From: Chthonomonadales bacterium
Lineage (GTDB): Bacteria; Armatimonadota; Chthonomonadetes; Chthonomonadales; CAJBBX01
Assembly: GCA_020849275.1 (NCBI GenBank)
Contig: JADLGO010000022.1
Coordinates: 1-47,925 of the forward strand
Direction of reading: 5' to 3'
Length of the DNA stretch: 47,925 nucleotides
Shown: positions 23,414 to 31,913 of the stretch, in pieces
Position numbering within the stretch: position 1 is the first letter of the stretch
Layout: each line of letters starts with the position of its first letter
Translations under genes and position numbers: made by a program
Notes under the pieces: model-generated
What the model saw: the letters and a program-made list of their open reading frames with translations, nothing else
The model's database searches: none
Told to the model about the DNA's origin: nothing

Positions 23414-24757
23414 ATGCTGATGCTAGGGCTCGCCGCCGCCATGGTCGGCGCCCCCGCGAACCCGGCGTCGCCACAATCGCCGAAGCTCGGAGCTCCGCTA
23501 GTCGTCGGGGAGTGGAACGTGCGCGTGGACCCCGGCGAGTACCGCGTGGGCGGCCGCCGCGTGCGCGTGGCGCGCGCCGCCGTGCTCGACGTGCCGCCGG
23601 CAGTCCTGGTGCGCGTGCGCGGCGAGCGCTACGACGCCCTGCCGCTCTACAACCCGCAGGCCGCGCCCTGGGCCCGCGGCGCACGGCTGCGCGGGGTCAT
23701 CACCTCGGAGACCACCGCGCCCGACCTGCTGGCGCCCGAGAGCGTGACGCTGCGGACCGCGGCCGGCGCCGAGCTGCGGGCGGGAACGGACTACGAGATC
23801 GACCGCCAGTGGGGCACGTTCGGCCGCCTCGCCGGCGGCTCGCTTGCGGAGGGCGAAGCCGTCCTTGCCGACTACGACCACGGTCTCAACCGCATCGACT
23901 GCATCGTGGTCGGGCGCGACGGCACGCCGCGCCTGCTCGCCGGCGCGCCGCACAACGCCACGCCGCACCCGCCGACACCCGGACCCGGAGAGAGAGTCAT
24001 CGCCAACGTGTGGGTGCCTGGCCGGCTGGCGCGGCTGGCCGACGAGAACCTCTACCCGATCATCGAGCCGGTCTACCGGGCGCCCCGGCTCCGCGCGGCC
24101 CCCGCCGCCAGCCTCCTGCCGACGACCTGGGAGAAGCTCAACCGGGGCGACAGCGTGAAGGTCCTGGCATGGGGCGACAGCGTGACGGCCGGAGGCGAGG
24201 CCAGCGACGTGGAGCACCGCTACCAGAACCGCTTCGCCGCGCTCCTGCGCGAGCGGTTCCCGAAGGCCGACATTCGCCTGACGACGGCCGGGTGGGGAGG
24301 CCGCAACAGCGACAGCTTCCTGGCCGAGCCACCAGGCGCGGAGTTCAACTTCGACCACGCGGTGATCGATCGGCGGCCCGACCTCATCGTGATGGAGTTC
24401 GTCAACGACGCCTTCATGACGCCCGAGGTCGTGGAGAGCAAGTACAGCTATCTGGTGGAGCGGTTCCGCCAGATCGGCGCGGAGTGGGTCATCATCACGC
24501 CTCACTACGTGTGGCCGGCCTGGATGGGCAGCTCGACGGTGCGCGTGGAGACGGACCCGAGGCCCTACGTGGCGGGGCTCCGCGCGTTCGCGGCCAGGCA
24601 CCACGTGGCCCTCGCCGACGCGTCGCTGCGCTGGGGGCACCTGGTGAAGGAGGGCATCCCCTACGTCACGTTGCTCGTGAACTCGCTCAACCATCCGGAC
24701 GACCGCGGACACGAAATGTTCGCGCGCTCGCTGATGGAGCTGTTCGGCGAGCGGTAG
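23414..24757 (+). CDS. SGNH/GDSL-family hydrolase with N-terminal beta domain
   Basis: The 447-residue protein has a short hydrophobic N-terminus (about 1-20) suggesting export. A beta-rich N-domain (about 25-200) precedes an SGNH esterase domain. Block I is LAWGDSVTAGGE with the Ser nucleophile at 256; block II is in TAGWGGRNSDS; block III is VMEFVNDAF; and block V is HPDDRGHEMFA (D430 and H433). It is likely to remove acyl groups from a polysaccharide or glycoside, in line with neighbouring carbohydrate genes. AGGAGG precedes ATG 23414, 34 bp after the UroD-family stop. Its last 71 bp overlap, on the opposite strand, the 3' end of the beta-helix gene. Confidence 0.85.
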   Translation: MLMLGLAAAMVGAPANPASPQSPKLGAPLVVGEWNVRVDPGEYRVGGRRVRVARAAVLDVPPAVLVRVRGERYDALPLYNPQAAPWARGARLRGVITSETTAPDLLAPESVTLRTAAGAELRAGTDYEIDRQWGTFGRLAGGSLAEGEAVLADYDHGLNRIDCIVVGRDGTPRLLAGAPHNATPHPPTPGPGERVIANVWVPGRLARLADENLYPIIEPVYRAPRLRAAPAASLLPTTWEKLNRGDSVKVLAWGDSVTAGGEASDVEHRYQNRFAALLRERFPKADIRLTTAGWGGRNSDSFLAEPPGAEFNFDHAVIDRRPDLIVMEFVNDAFMTPEVVESKYSYLVERFRQIGAEWVIITPHYVWPAWMGSSTVRVETDPRPYVAGLRAFAARHHVALADASLRWGHLVKEGIPYVTLLVNSLNHPDDRGHEMFARSLMELFGER

Positions 24758-26810
24758 GTCGAGGAAGCCCGATGCGCTCGAAGGGTATCGGCTGGAAGCC
24801 CAGCTTCCAGGCCGGCGAGTCGGCGCGCAGCCGGTAGTCGCCCTTCGCCGCGCTCACGAAGCCCGGGTCGGCCCCGACCAGGTTGCGCTCCACCTTCACG
24901 ATGCGCTCGTCGAGCCCGTCGAACAGCTCGATCCACTTGCCGCCAACGCAGAGGTTGCGTACGACCACGTTGCCCGTTGCCAGACCCGGCTCCTCCTGCA
25001 GCAGCCGGGCGAGGCGCGGGTAGCGCGCGCTGTAGGGCGGGTGCGCCGCGTCCATCGCCTTCAGCCCGTTCATGATGAACGGGTCGCGCCCGTCGAACCA
25101 GAACTTCGCCCAGCCGATGCCGCGCGAGTCGACGTGCACCGCCGGCGCGCAGTTGACGAAAACGTTGTTGGCGATCGTGTTGTCGCGGCCGCCGCCGATC
25201 ATCGCGGCCCGCCCCGCGCGCACGAACAGATTGCCGTAGACGGTCGTGCCGCAGAAGCAGTCGTCCAGGTACACCGCCATCACGTCGACGAAGCCGTTCG
25301 AGTCGCCGATGGCCCGCGCGATGTCGTGAAAGTAGTTGTGCCGGATCAGGTTGCCGCGCATCGTCATGTCGCGACCCATGTAGACGGCGCCGGCGTCGCC
25401 GGTCTGCAGGCAGACGTGGTGGATCTCGTTGAGCTCCACGACGTGGTCGTTGCCTCCCATCAGGATCGCGTTGTGCGGCGCGTCGTGGATCAGGTTGTTG
25501 GCGACGCGGTTGCCCACACCGCCGAGCATCACGCCCGGGCGGTAGGTGCGGCACCACCGGGCGTAGTCGTGGATGTGGTTGCCCACGGCGCTCTGGTGGC
25601 CAGGGGTCAGCGTCTTTCGGTCGCCGCCGGAGAGCGCGATGCCCGTCTCGCCGAGCGCGTGGAGCTCACATCCGCTTACCACGTTCCGCGTGCCGCCCTC
25701 CACCACGACGCCGTCCGTACCCATGCAGAGGACGGCGCAATCCTCCACCCGACACCGCGAGCCGTCGCGCACTCGGATGCCGGCCGCTCGCCCGCATTCC
25801 AGCGTTAGGCCGCGCAGCGTGACGCCCTGCCCGCCGCGCACCTCCACGAGCGGCCCCTCCAGCATCGAGACGACGGCCTCGCCCGGCCGCATCGGCTCCG
25901 GCGGCCAGAAGTAGAGCACGCCGCTGCTCCGGTCGAGGTACCACTCGCCCGGGGAGTCCAGCTCCTCCAGCACGTTGAGGAAGTAGAAGCGCTTGCCCGG
26001 AGTGTAGCCGTATACGCCGTGGGGCGGCTCGGTCGCCACCTCGCGCTTCACCGGATCGAGGGAGCGCACGCGCTCGTAGCTGTCGGCCCAGTCCCACGTC
26101 CAGTAGCCGTGCACCCATACGTCGGCGGGCTGTTTCCAGCGGGCTGGCCGGTCGCCCTCGTACGTGAAGCGTCCACCCTCCTGGCCGGCCGGCGCGCCCG
26201 CGATCCTCAGCCAGCCGTCGTTCGGCCAGCGCGCCAGCGTCATGGGACGCCGGTGAAAGTAGAGCTCCAGCCCGGCCGCGGTCGTGCCGATGCCGAAGCC
26301 GCGCCGGCTCATCCGGCCGAAGCTCGTGATGCCCTGCCGGCGAAGGTCCGCGCGGAGCACGCGGCCGCGCGCCGCCGGCTCAAGCCGGTCGAGCACCGCA
26401 GCCTCGCGCACGGGCTCCCACCCCTTCACGGACCGACCGCCCACCAGGCGCGGCTCCTCGTCGCGGTAGGCGCGATAGGCGACGCGACCGGGCGAAGGCG
26501 CGCCGTCCTCCGGCCCAAGCTCGAAGGCGCGATCGCGCGGGTAGACGCCGCCGCGCACCCAGACCGTGGCCGGCCCTCGCCTCGCGCGCCGGCGCAGCGC
26601 GTCGCGCGCGGCCTCCAGCGTGGCGAGCGGCCCGTCGGTCCTGGCCGCGTTCGGAGCGCTGCGCCGACCGGACCATGAGTCGCTGCCGGCCGGCGACACG
26701 TACAGGTTCACGACGGCCTCCCCGTGCGCCCCGGTTGCGTTGCGCGGCGGCGCGCACAGCAGCGTGGAGACGACGACCGCGACGGCCGCCGCCCGCGGCA
26801 GATCCCTCAT
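24687..26810 (-). CDS. Exported right-handed parallel beta-helix protein
   Basis: A 707-residue secreted protein (signal about 1-27). The start VVNLYVSPAGSDSWSG and TLEAARDALRRR is typical of pectate-lyase-like beta-helix proteins that open with a DUF1565-like segment. A middle domain (about 110-330) precedes stacked short strands with phrases such as GVTLRGLTLECGRAAGIRV, NVVSGCELHALGETGIALSGG and NVFVNCAPAVHVDSRG. The family end is usually DSPAWKLGF followed by PIPFERIG; here about 27 extra residues follow and are antisense to the SGNH gene. It probably binds or cleaves acidic or plant polysaccharide; catalytic residues cannot be assigned. GAGGCGAGGGG precedes the start. Confidence 0.82.
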   Translation of the reverse strand: MRDLPRAAAVAVVVSTLLCAPPRNATGAHGEAVVNLYVSPAGSDSWSGRRSAPNAARTDGPLATLEAARDALRRRARRGPATVWVRGGVYPRDRAFELGPEDGAPSPGRVAYRAYRDEEPRLVGGRSVKGWEPVREAAVLDRLEPAARGRVLRADLRRQGITSFGRMSRRGFGIGTTAAGLELYFHRRPMTLARWPNDGWLRIAGAPAGQEGGRFTYEGDRPARWKQPADVWVHGYWTWDWADSYERVRSLDPVKREVATEPPHGVYGYTPGKRFYFLNVLEELDSPGEWYLDRSSGVLYFWPPEPMRPGEAVVSMLEGPLVEVRGGQGVTLRGLTLECGRAAGIRVRDGSRCRVEDCAVLCMGTDGVVVEGGTRNVVSGCELHALGETGIALSGGDRKTLTPGHQSAVGNHIHDYARWCRTYRPGVMLGGVGNRVANNLIHDAPHNAILMGGNDHVVELNEIHHVCLQTGDAGAVYMGRDMTMRGNLIRHNYFHDIARAIGDSNGFVDVMAVYLDDCFCGTTVYGNLFVRAGRAAMIGGGRDNTIANNVFVNCAPAVHVDSRGIGWAKFWFDGRDPFIMNGLKAMDAAHPPYSARYPRLARLLQEEPGLATGNVVVRNLCVGGKWIELFDGLDERIVKVERNLVGADPGFVSAAKGDYRLRADSPAWKLGFQPIPFERIGLPRPTARRTAPSASARTFRVRGRPDG

Positions 26811-26835
26811 CCCCTCGCCTCCTACTCCTGCGCGC

Positions 26836-27465
26836 CTACCGCGCCGCGCCCACGGCCAGCGCCGGCAGCAGGTCGCGCACCCCGGCGGCCAGGAACTCCA
26901 CGGCGATCGCCGCCAGGATGAGCCCCATCAGGCGCGTCAACACGTTGATGCCGGTGGCGCCCAGCCGCGCGCCGATCGGGACCGCCAGCCGCAGCGCTAC
27001 CCAGGACACGATGCCCACCAGCAGGATCGCGCCGTTGAGCACGAGCCGATCCGCAAGCGCCCCCGCCTGCTCCGCGTGCAGGATGACGGCGCTGATGGCG
27101 CCGGGACCGGCGAGGAGCGGCACCGCCAGCGGCACGACGGCGATGTCCTCGCGCCCGCCGGCCTCCGCGCTCTCCTCCGGGGTGCTCCTCGCGCGGCTCG
27201 GGCGCGCCAGCAGCATGTCGACCGCGATCAGGAGAACCAGGATGCCACCGCCCACGCGGAAGCTGGGCACGCCGATGCCGAAGAAGCGGAGCGCCGCCTC
27301 GCCGGCCAGCGCGGACGCCAACAGCACGCACGTGGCAGCGGTCGCCGCCCGCGCGGCCACGCGGCTCCGCTCGGGCGCCCCGGCACCCGGCGCCAGGCTC
27401 AGAAAGACCGGGATCGCGCCGATCGGGTTGACGATGACGAATATGGAGACAAACGTCTTCAGCAC
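26836..27465 (-). CDS. MarC-family integral membrane protein
   Basis: A 209-residue inner-membrane protein with about six hydrophobic segments and family phrases FVIVNPIGAIPVFLSLAPG, LRFFGIGVPSFRVGGGILVL, PLAVPLLAGPGAISAVIL and NVLTRLMGLILAAIAVEF. MarC proteins are widespread; the proposed role in multidrug resistance was not confirmed, so function is unknown. The start is GTG 27465, where the conserved N-terminal VLKTFVSIF begins; the frame is open to 27771 but that part would overlap the upstream gene. It sits 40 bp after the 684-residue hydrolase-like gene and 25 bp before the beta-helix gene. Confidence 0.82.
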   Translation of the reverse strand: MLKTFVSIFVIVNPIGAIPVFLSLAPGAGAPERSRVAARAATAATCVLLASALAGEAALRFFGIGVPSFRVGGGILVLLIAVDMLLARPSRARSTPEESAEAGGREDIAVVPLAVPLLAGPGAISAVILHAEQAGALADRLVLNGAILLVGIVSWVALRLAVPIGARLGATGINVLTRLMGLILAAIAVEFLAAGVRDLLPALAVGAAR

Positions 27466-27505
27466 GCCACCGCCCCGGCGCTTCCGTTCCGGCGCACGCG
27501 CCCGC

Positions 27506-29560
27506 TCACGCGCCGGCCGGCTCGAAGGCCGGCCGGTCGAGGCGCATCTCGACCACAACCACGTCGAGCGGCGGCACGTGAACGCGCACCGACTCGCCGC
27601 CAGCCAGCGGCCGGTCGGCCATCCAGTCGACAGCTCGCCGCACGCGCGCGGAGCGCGGGCGCACCGAGCCGTCCCACGGCTGCGGGGTGTTGTTGCAGAG
27701 CGTGACCACCAGCCTGCGCGGGTCGGCGCCCACGTTCGCCAGGTACTGCACGGGCGGCCCCTCCACCTCAACCAGGCCGAAGCCGCGCAGATAGGGCAGC
27801 AGGAGGGCCTTCACGTGCTCCAGCAGCGCGTGGGGCGAGGCGAGCGGCTGGTCCACCTCGTTGCGGATGGGACCGGGCGCCAGCAGCGGGTCGCTTAACA
27901 TGTAGTCGGCGGCGAACAGCAGCGTCGAGCCACCCGCGGTGTGGGCGCGTCGCACGGCCAGCGGGGCTCCCTGGCGCGTATGGGCCAGCGTGTCGGCGCC
28001 GGCCGCGGGGCTGAGGCGCGCGAGATGGTAGCGCGGCTCGTTGATGGGCCACGGGTGGCCGGGAACGAGGGCGTGGTTCGCCTCCTCGATCCTCCCGGCC
28101 GCCGCGCCGAAAAGCTCCGCCGCGCCTGGCCCGAGTTGGGAGGCGGAGGCCACGAGTTGCCCGCCCCGCGCCACGTAGCCGCGCAACCGATCCAGCAGAT
28201 CCCCCTCCAGCCGCGTCTCGCCAAGCAGCACCACGCAGGCGTAGCGCGAGAGGACTTCGGCGGGCGCGTCGGAGAGCAGCACGTCGAAGATGTCGCCGCA
28301 GGGCGTGGCGGTCAGGAAGCCGCGCTCGCTGTGGAAGAAGCCGGCGTCCGGATAGTCGGGGTAAAGCTCGCGCAGCAGCAGGTCGATCTGGTGGTCGCCC
28401 TTCTCGTAGGGCATGTTGCCCCACACCAGGTAGGCGTCGCCCGAGTAGAGGTGACGCGGCGGCGCCCATCCGGCGTGGAAATCCCACAGCAGCGCAACGG
28501 GGGTGTGCTGCTCGCCACGGTCCGGGTGGTCGGCGCACCACTTCGCGCCGCGCAGATGCTCGCGGCCGATGTCGGTCAGCGACGGCACGCGGCGCGCTCT
28601 GCCGTCCAGGACGCGCTCCTCGGTGGCCGCCCCGAGCTGCCCGCTCTCGTACCCCATGATCACGCTGCCGTACATCACGAGCACATACCAGAGTCGCCGC
28701 AGCAGGCTCATGCTCGTGCCTGCCGTGGGGCCGCTCCAGTAGCCGGGCGCGTTCGTGTCCTCCGCGGTCGGCTCGGCCAGCGACTTGGCGCCCCAGCGGT
28801 TCCACACGCTCGCGTTGCCGAACCAGAGCACGCCGTACTGCTTGCCGGCGCCGCGCACGAAGGCGTACCACATCGGCACGCTCGGAAGCGCCTGCGCGCT
28901 CTCCGTGCCGATGAGCCGATGGTTGCCCATCTGCGCGAAATAGTGCGGGAACGTGAGGCTGTTAAGCGACACCAGGTAGTTCCGCAGGTCGTCGCCGAGC
29001 GCCCGGAAGTACTGGCGGAACGCCTCCCATCCCTGCCGGCGCGTAGCAGGCGCGGGGCAGACCAGCCTGGCGTAACCGCCGATGTATCGCCCGTCCTGCT
29101 CGCCGTTATCGTAGCCCAGGAACCGCGGCCCCAGTTTCCCCACGAGGTACCGGTGGGTCTCGTCCGGGACCCGGTACTCCGACCACTCGAAGCGCTCGAA
29201 CGGGCCGGACGGGCAGTAGGCCCAGATGTCGAAGAGATAGAGCTTGCGGGCGGCCAGGGCGTCGACTGCCTCGCGCCAGTTCTCGGCGAAGAGGAACGGC
29301 CACATGGGCCAGACCACGCGTCCGAAGTCGTAGATGCGGGTCCAGAGGTCGAGCGTCTCCTCGACGTCGGTCAGGCGGTAAGCGGCGGGCGGCGCGACCG
29401 GCGCCCGGTCGTAGCCGAAGCCGCGCAGCGCGACGGTGTGAAACTGGTGGTCGAGGTCGGCGCGCGTGACGGGCTTGACGGGCCGCTCGGCGAATCCGGG
29501 ATACTCCTGCGGGTTCACCGGGCGTACCCAGGCGCGAGGCAGCTTGGCGGCTGGTTCCAT
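27506..29560 (-). CDS. Large unassigned protein, glycoside-hydrolase-like with glutamine-amidotransferase-like domain
   Basis: I cannot place this 684-residue protein in a known family. Its N-terminal half contains aromatic-rich, sugar-enzyme-like stretches (TRIYDFGRVVWPMWPFLFAE, FLGYDNGEQDGRYIGGYARL, MWYAFVRGAGKQYGVLWFGN). Its second half has a Rossmann-like segment, YACVVLLGETRLEGDLLDRL then YVARGGQLVASASQLG, resembling the trimerisation/GATase-like domain of GH42 beta-galactosidases. The end is an all-beta domain (VVTLCNNTPQPWDGSVRP). No signal peptide is seen. GH42-like architecture is an analogy only. ATG 29560 has AGGAAGG 7 bases upstream; the GTG at 29569 overlaps that ribosome site and is rejected. 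It lies 107 bp after the AraC gene in the same direction. Confidence 0.6.
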   Translation of the reverse strand: MEPAAKLPRAWVRPVNPQEYPGFAERPVKPVTRADLDHQFHTVALRGFGYDRAPVAPPAAYRLTDVEETLDLWTRIYDFGRVVWPMWPFLFAENWREAVDALAARKLYLFDIWAYCPSGPFERFEWSEYRVPDETHRYLVGKLGPRFLGYDNGEQDGRYIGGYARLVCPAPATRRQGWEAFRQYFRALGDDLRNYLVSLNSLTFPHYFAQMGNHRLIGTESAQALPSVPMWYAFVRGAGKQYGVLWFGNASVWNRWGAKSLAEPTAEDTNAPGYWSGPTAGTSMSLLRRLWYVLVMYGSVIMGYESGQLGAATEERVLDGRARRVPSLTDIGREHLRGAKWCADHPDRGEQHTPVALLWDFHAGWAPPRHLYSGDAYLVWGNMPYEKGDHQIDLLLRELYPDYPDAGFFHSERGFLTATPCGDIFDVLLSDAPAEVLSRYACVVLLGETRLEGDLLDRLRGYVARGGQLVASASQLGPGAAELFGAAAGRIEEANHALVPGHPWPINEPRYHLARLSPAAGADTLAHTRQGAPLAVRRAHTAGGSTLLFAADYMLSDPLLAPGPIRNEVDQPLASPHALLEHVKALLLPYLRGFGLVEVEGPPVQYLANVGADPRRLVVTLCNNTPQPWDGSVRPRSARVRRAVDWMADRPLAGGESVRVHVPPLDVVVVEMRLDRPAFEPAGA

Positions 29561-29667
29561 GCAAGGCACCTTCCTGCGCGGTAGCGGGAAGCGCCGGGGG
29601 CGCGGCGCGGTGCCTCAAGGTACGCAACGGGCGCGGCGGTTTCCTTCCGCGCCGCGGTGGAGCGACC

Positions 29668-30627
29668 TCAGGCGGGGCGGCCGCCGAGAGCCCGGTAGGC
29701 CTCGGGCGACACTCCCACCTTGCCGCGAAACAGCCAGCTAAAGGAGCCCAGGCTCTGGAAGCCAACGGCGAAGCAGACCTCGGTGACCGAGAGGTCGGTG
29801 ACGAGGAGCAAGCGTCGGGCGCGCTCGATACGGCGGCGCGTGAGGTACTGATGGGGCGTTTCGCCGAAGGCCCGCTTGAAGAGCCGCAGGAAGTGGTGGG
29901 GCGAGAACCAGGCGTGGTCGGCGATGACCGGGATCGTCACCGGCTCCGTCAGGCTCGCCTCCATGAAGTCGCGCGCCCGGTGCAGACGCCGGCAGAGCTC
30001 GGCGCGCGTCGAGGGGCGCGATGCGGGCATGGACTCGACCCGGCGGCAGACACCCCGGTGGGCGTGGAGCAGCAGAACGAGCAGGCCGCGAAACTGCTCC
30101 TCGAACCAGCCGAACGTGGCGCCCGGGCACTCTCGCATCGCCTCCAGGCGCCGCAGGGCGGGCGTCACCAGGTCGTCGTGCCGGTAGGCGGTCTCCAGGA
30201 ACTCCAGCGACGCGCCGGAGCCGCCGCGCGGCTCATCCAGCAGGCGGTCGTCCGGCGTAACGAGCCCGCGCAGCACCTCTTCGGCCTGGCCGGGCTGGAA
30301 GCAGACCGTGTAGCACTCGACCGGCACGCGCGAGCGGATCGTGCTGGAGAAGGTGCGCCCCAGGTTGAAGACGAGGTAGGACTCATCATCGACCGCGAAA
30401 CGCGTGCCGGCCGACTCGAAGCATCGCTGGCCGCGATAGGCCCATCGAACGGAGAGAATGCCCTCGGCCGGAGGGTTCTCCAGCGTGCTCGTGGCCCAGT
30501 GCAGCAGCACGTTGCACGGTTGCTCGAGCACGACCTCGCCGCCGGCTACGACGCGCGCGCCGGTGGGGGTGTCGGTGTAAATGCGAGTCGGCTCGTGGCG
30601 ACAGCGCGCCGCGTGATCGGCTTCCAT
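29668..30627 (-). CDS. AraC-family transcriptional regulator
   Basis: A 319-residue regulator with an N-terminal cupin-like sensing domain (about 15-140, phrases VLEQPCNVLLHWATS and FAVDDESYLVFNLG) and a C-terminal AraC DNA-binding domain (about 220-315). The latter shows both helix-turn-helix units: VTIPVIADHAWFSPHHFLRLFKRAFGETP with the linker HQYLTRRRIERARRLL, then SVTEVCFAVGFQSLGSFSWLFRGKVGVSPEAYR. It probably responds to a sugar and controls the three genes that follow. The start at 30627 (ATG) is preceded by GAGGGG 8 bases upstream; the frame is open to 30666. Confidence 0.88.
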   Translation of the reverse strand: MEADHAARCRHEPTRIYTDTPTGARVVAGGEVVLEQPCNVLLHWATSTLENPPAEGILSVRWAYRGQRCFESAGTRFAVDDESYLVFNLGRTFSSTIRSRVPVECYTVCFQPGQAEEVLRGLVTPDDRLLDEPRGGSGASLEFLETAYRHDDLVTPALRRLEAMRECPGATFGWFEEQFRGLLVLLLHAHRGVCRRVESMPASRPSTRAELCRRLHRARDFMEASLTEPVTIPVIADHAWFSPHHFLRLFKRAFGETPHQYLTRRRIERARRLLLVTDLSVTEVCFAVGFQSLGSFSWLFRGKVGVSPEAYRALGGRPA

Positions 30628-30778
30628 CGAGTCAGCCCCTCGGATGGGCGCGCTCGCGGGAGGCATCGAGCCGGCTTGCGTGCGCGCCTGACACCTTGAC
30701 TACGGCGCTGCCCGGAGCTCCGACTTCTCCGTTATTGCTCTTTCTGGGGAGGGGACCACGACGACGGGGCAGCGCCGT

Positions 30779-31447
30779 TCAAAGAACGAAGCCGAGCCGG
30801 GTGAGCAGCGCCATCGGGTGCCCATGAAGCACGGCCTCCATGTCGTCCTCCGGCAAGCCGGCCTCCCGCGCCACCTCGGCCGCGCGCTCCTCCGTGAGCA
30901 TCCCGTCACCGTGGTGCGCATCGCTGTTGACGAGAAAGGCGACGCCCTGCGGCCGGCCCACGCGCACGAGCGCCGCGTTCAGGGGCCGGTGCGCCGGGTG
31001 CGCCGAGAGCTCGATGTAGACTCCGGCCGCTGCGGCCAGGCGCGCGTCCTCCGCGGTGAGTGGCCCGGCGTGTGCCAGGATGTCAACGTGTGGCGACTGC
31101 ACCGCGGCGTGGTTGGTGCCGGGCTCCACGGGCTCCAGTGGCGTCTCGCCGTGGACTACCACGAGCTTCGCGCCGTCGAACTTGGCGTTGCGCGCCACCT
31201 CATCGATGGCCGCGGCCGGCACGTGCGTGATCTCAACGCCGGCCACAAGCGGGAATCCCCAGTAGCGGTTGGCGAGCTCGGCGTCGCGCGCCAGAACCTC
31301 GATGATGGAGCGCGCGTTGCCCGGCCCGGCGTGGTCGGTGATCGCGACGGCGGAGTAGCCAAGGACGATGCCCCGGCGGACGATCTCGAGAGGGAGCATG
31401 GCGCCGTCGCCCAACAAGGAATGCACATGCAGGTCGTATAGAGCCAA
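30779..31447 (-). CDS. PHP-domain phosphoesterase-like protein, TTG start
   Basis: A 222-residue member of the PHP (polymerase and histidinol phosphatase) superfamily. Metal-binding motifs are in order: DLHVHSLLGDG (HxH plus Asp), AITDHAG, VAGVEITHV, DILAHAG and NSDAHHGD. These fit a histidinol-phosphatase-like or nucleotidase-type trinuclear metal site, but the natural substrate is unknown. No ATG is available at the right place: the family N-terminus ALYDLHVHS begins directly after TTG 31447, which has AAGGG 7 bases upstream, so TTG is the start. It lies 151 bp upstream of the AraC gene on the same strand. Confidence 0.82.
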   Translation of the reverse strand: MALYDLHVHSLLGDGAMLPLEIVRRGIVLGYSAVAITDHAGPGNARSIIEVLARDAELANRYWGFPLVAGVEITHVPAAAIDEVARNAKFDGAKLVVVHGETPLEPVEPGTNHAAVQSPHVDILAHAGPLTAEDARLAAAAGVYIELSAHPAHRPLNAALVRVGRPQGVAFLVNSDAHHGDGMLTEERAAEVAREAGLPEDDMEAVLHGHPMALLTRLGFVL

Positions 31448-31913
31448 GGGGTTTCCCTTTCGCGATCGCGGCGGCCGCCGCTGGCAATTCGGCGCGCTCG
31501 GCGCGCGATCCTCCGCGCCCATGGCCGGGCGCGCGCCCCGCGACGGAGCACGGGCCGAGGGCGATTCCCGCAGGGCGTTGTCTTCATCACGGGCGACGCC
31601 GTGGTCTCGTCTGGGGAGAGACTGACCGCCGCGCTGATGGGCCTGCTCTGGACCCAGGGCCAGGGCTCACCGGAGTCCGAGCCGCGCACCCCCCCTCCCG
31701 CGTTCGCCTTGACTCGCGGGCGAGGTCTACAGTAGTATGGTCTCGTGCGCGGCGAGGAACCGCCGGCGAGTGCGGAGCGCCGATTGCCCGTCGTTCCCCC
31801 GGCGCGCGAGGCCCCGGACGGCAGCGGCGGGGCCCCGCAACGCCCCACGTCCTGCTCCCGAGGCGCGCGATCGCGGGACGACCCGCCGGCGGACGGATGC
31901 GCCAGGAGGCGTG
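31448..31913. other. Divergent region before the histidine kinase
   Basis: This 466-bp region carries no supported gene. It contains the likely kinase promoter (31709-31738) and otherwise GC-rich sequence with no clear structure; no minus-strand promoter for the PHP gene is evident. Confidence 0.5.
31709..31738 (+). promoter_or_regulatory. Probable promoter of the hybrid histidine kinase gene
   Basis: TTGACT (31709-31714), an 18-bp spacer and TAGTAT (31733-31738). Transcription would start near 31745, giving a leader of about 170 bases. Confidence 0.55.

Noticed and set aside
26838-27771. Longer MarC protein starting at 27771
   Set aside because: The additional 102 residues lie inside the upstream hydrolase-like gene and are Arg/Trp-rich shadow sequence; the family N-terminus begins at GTG 27465.
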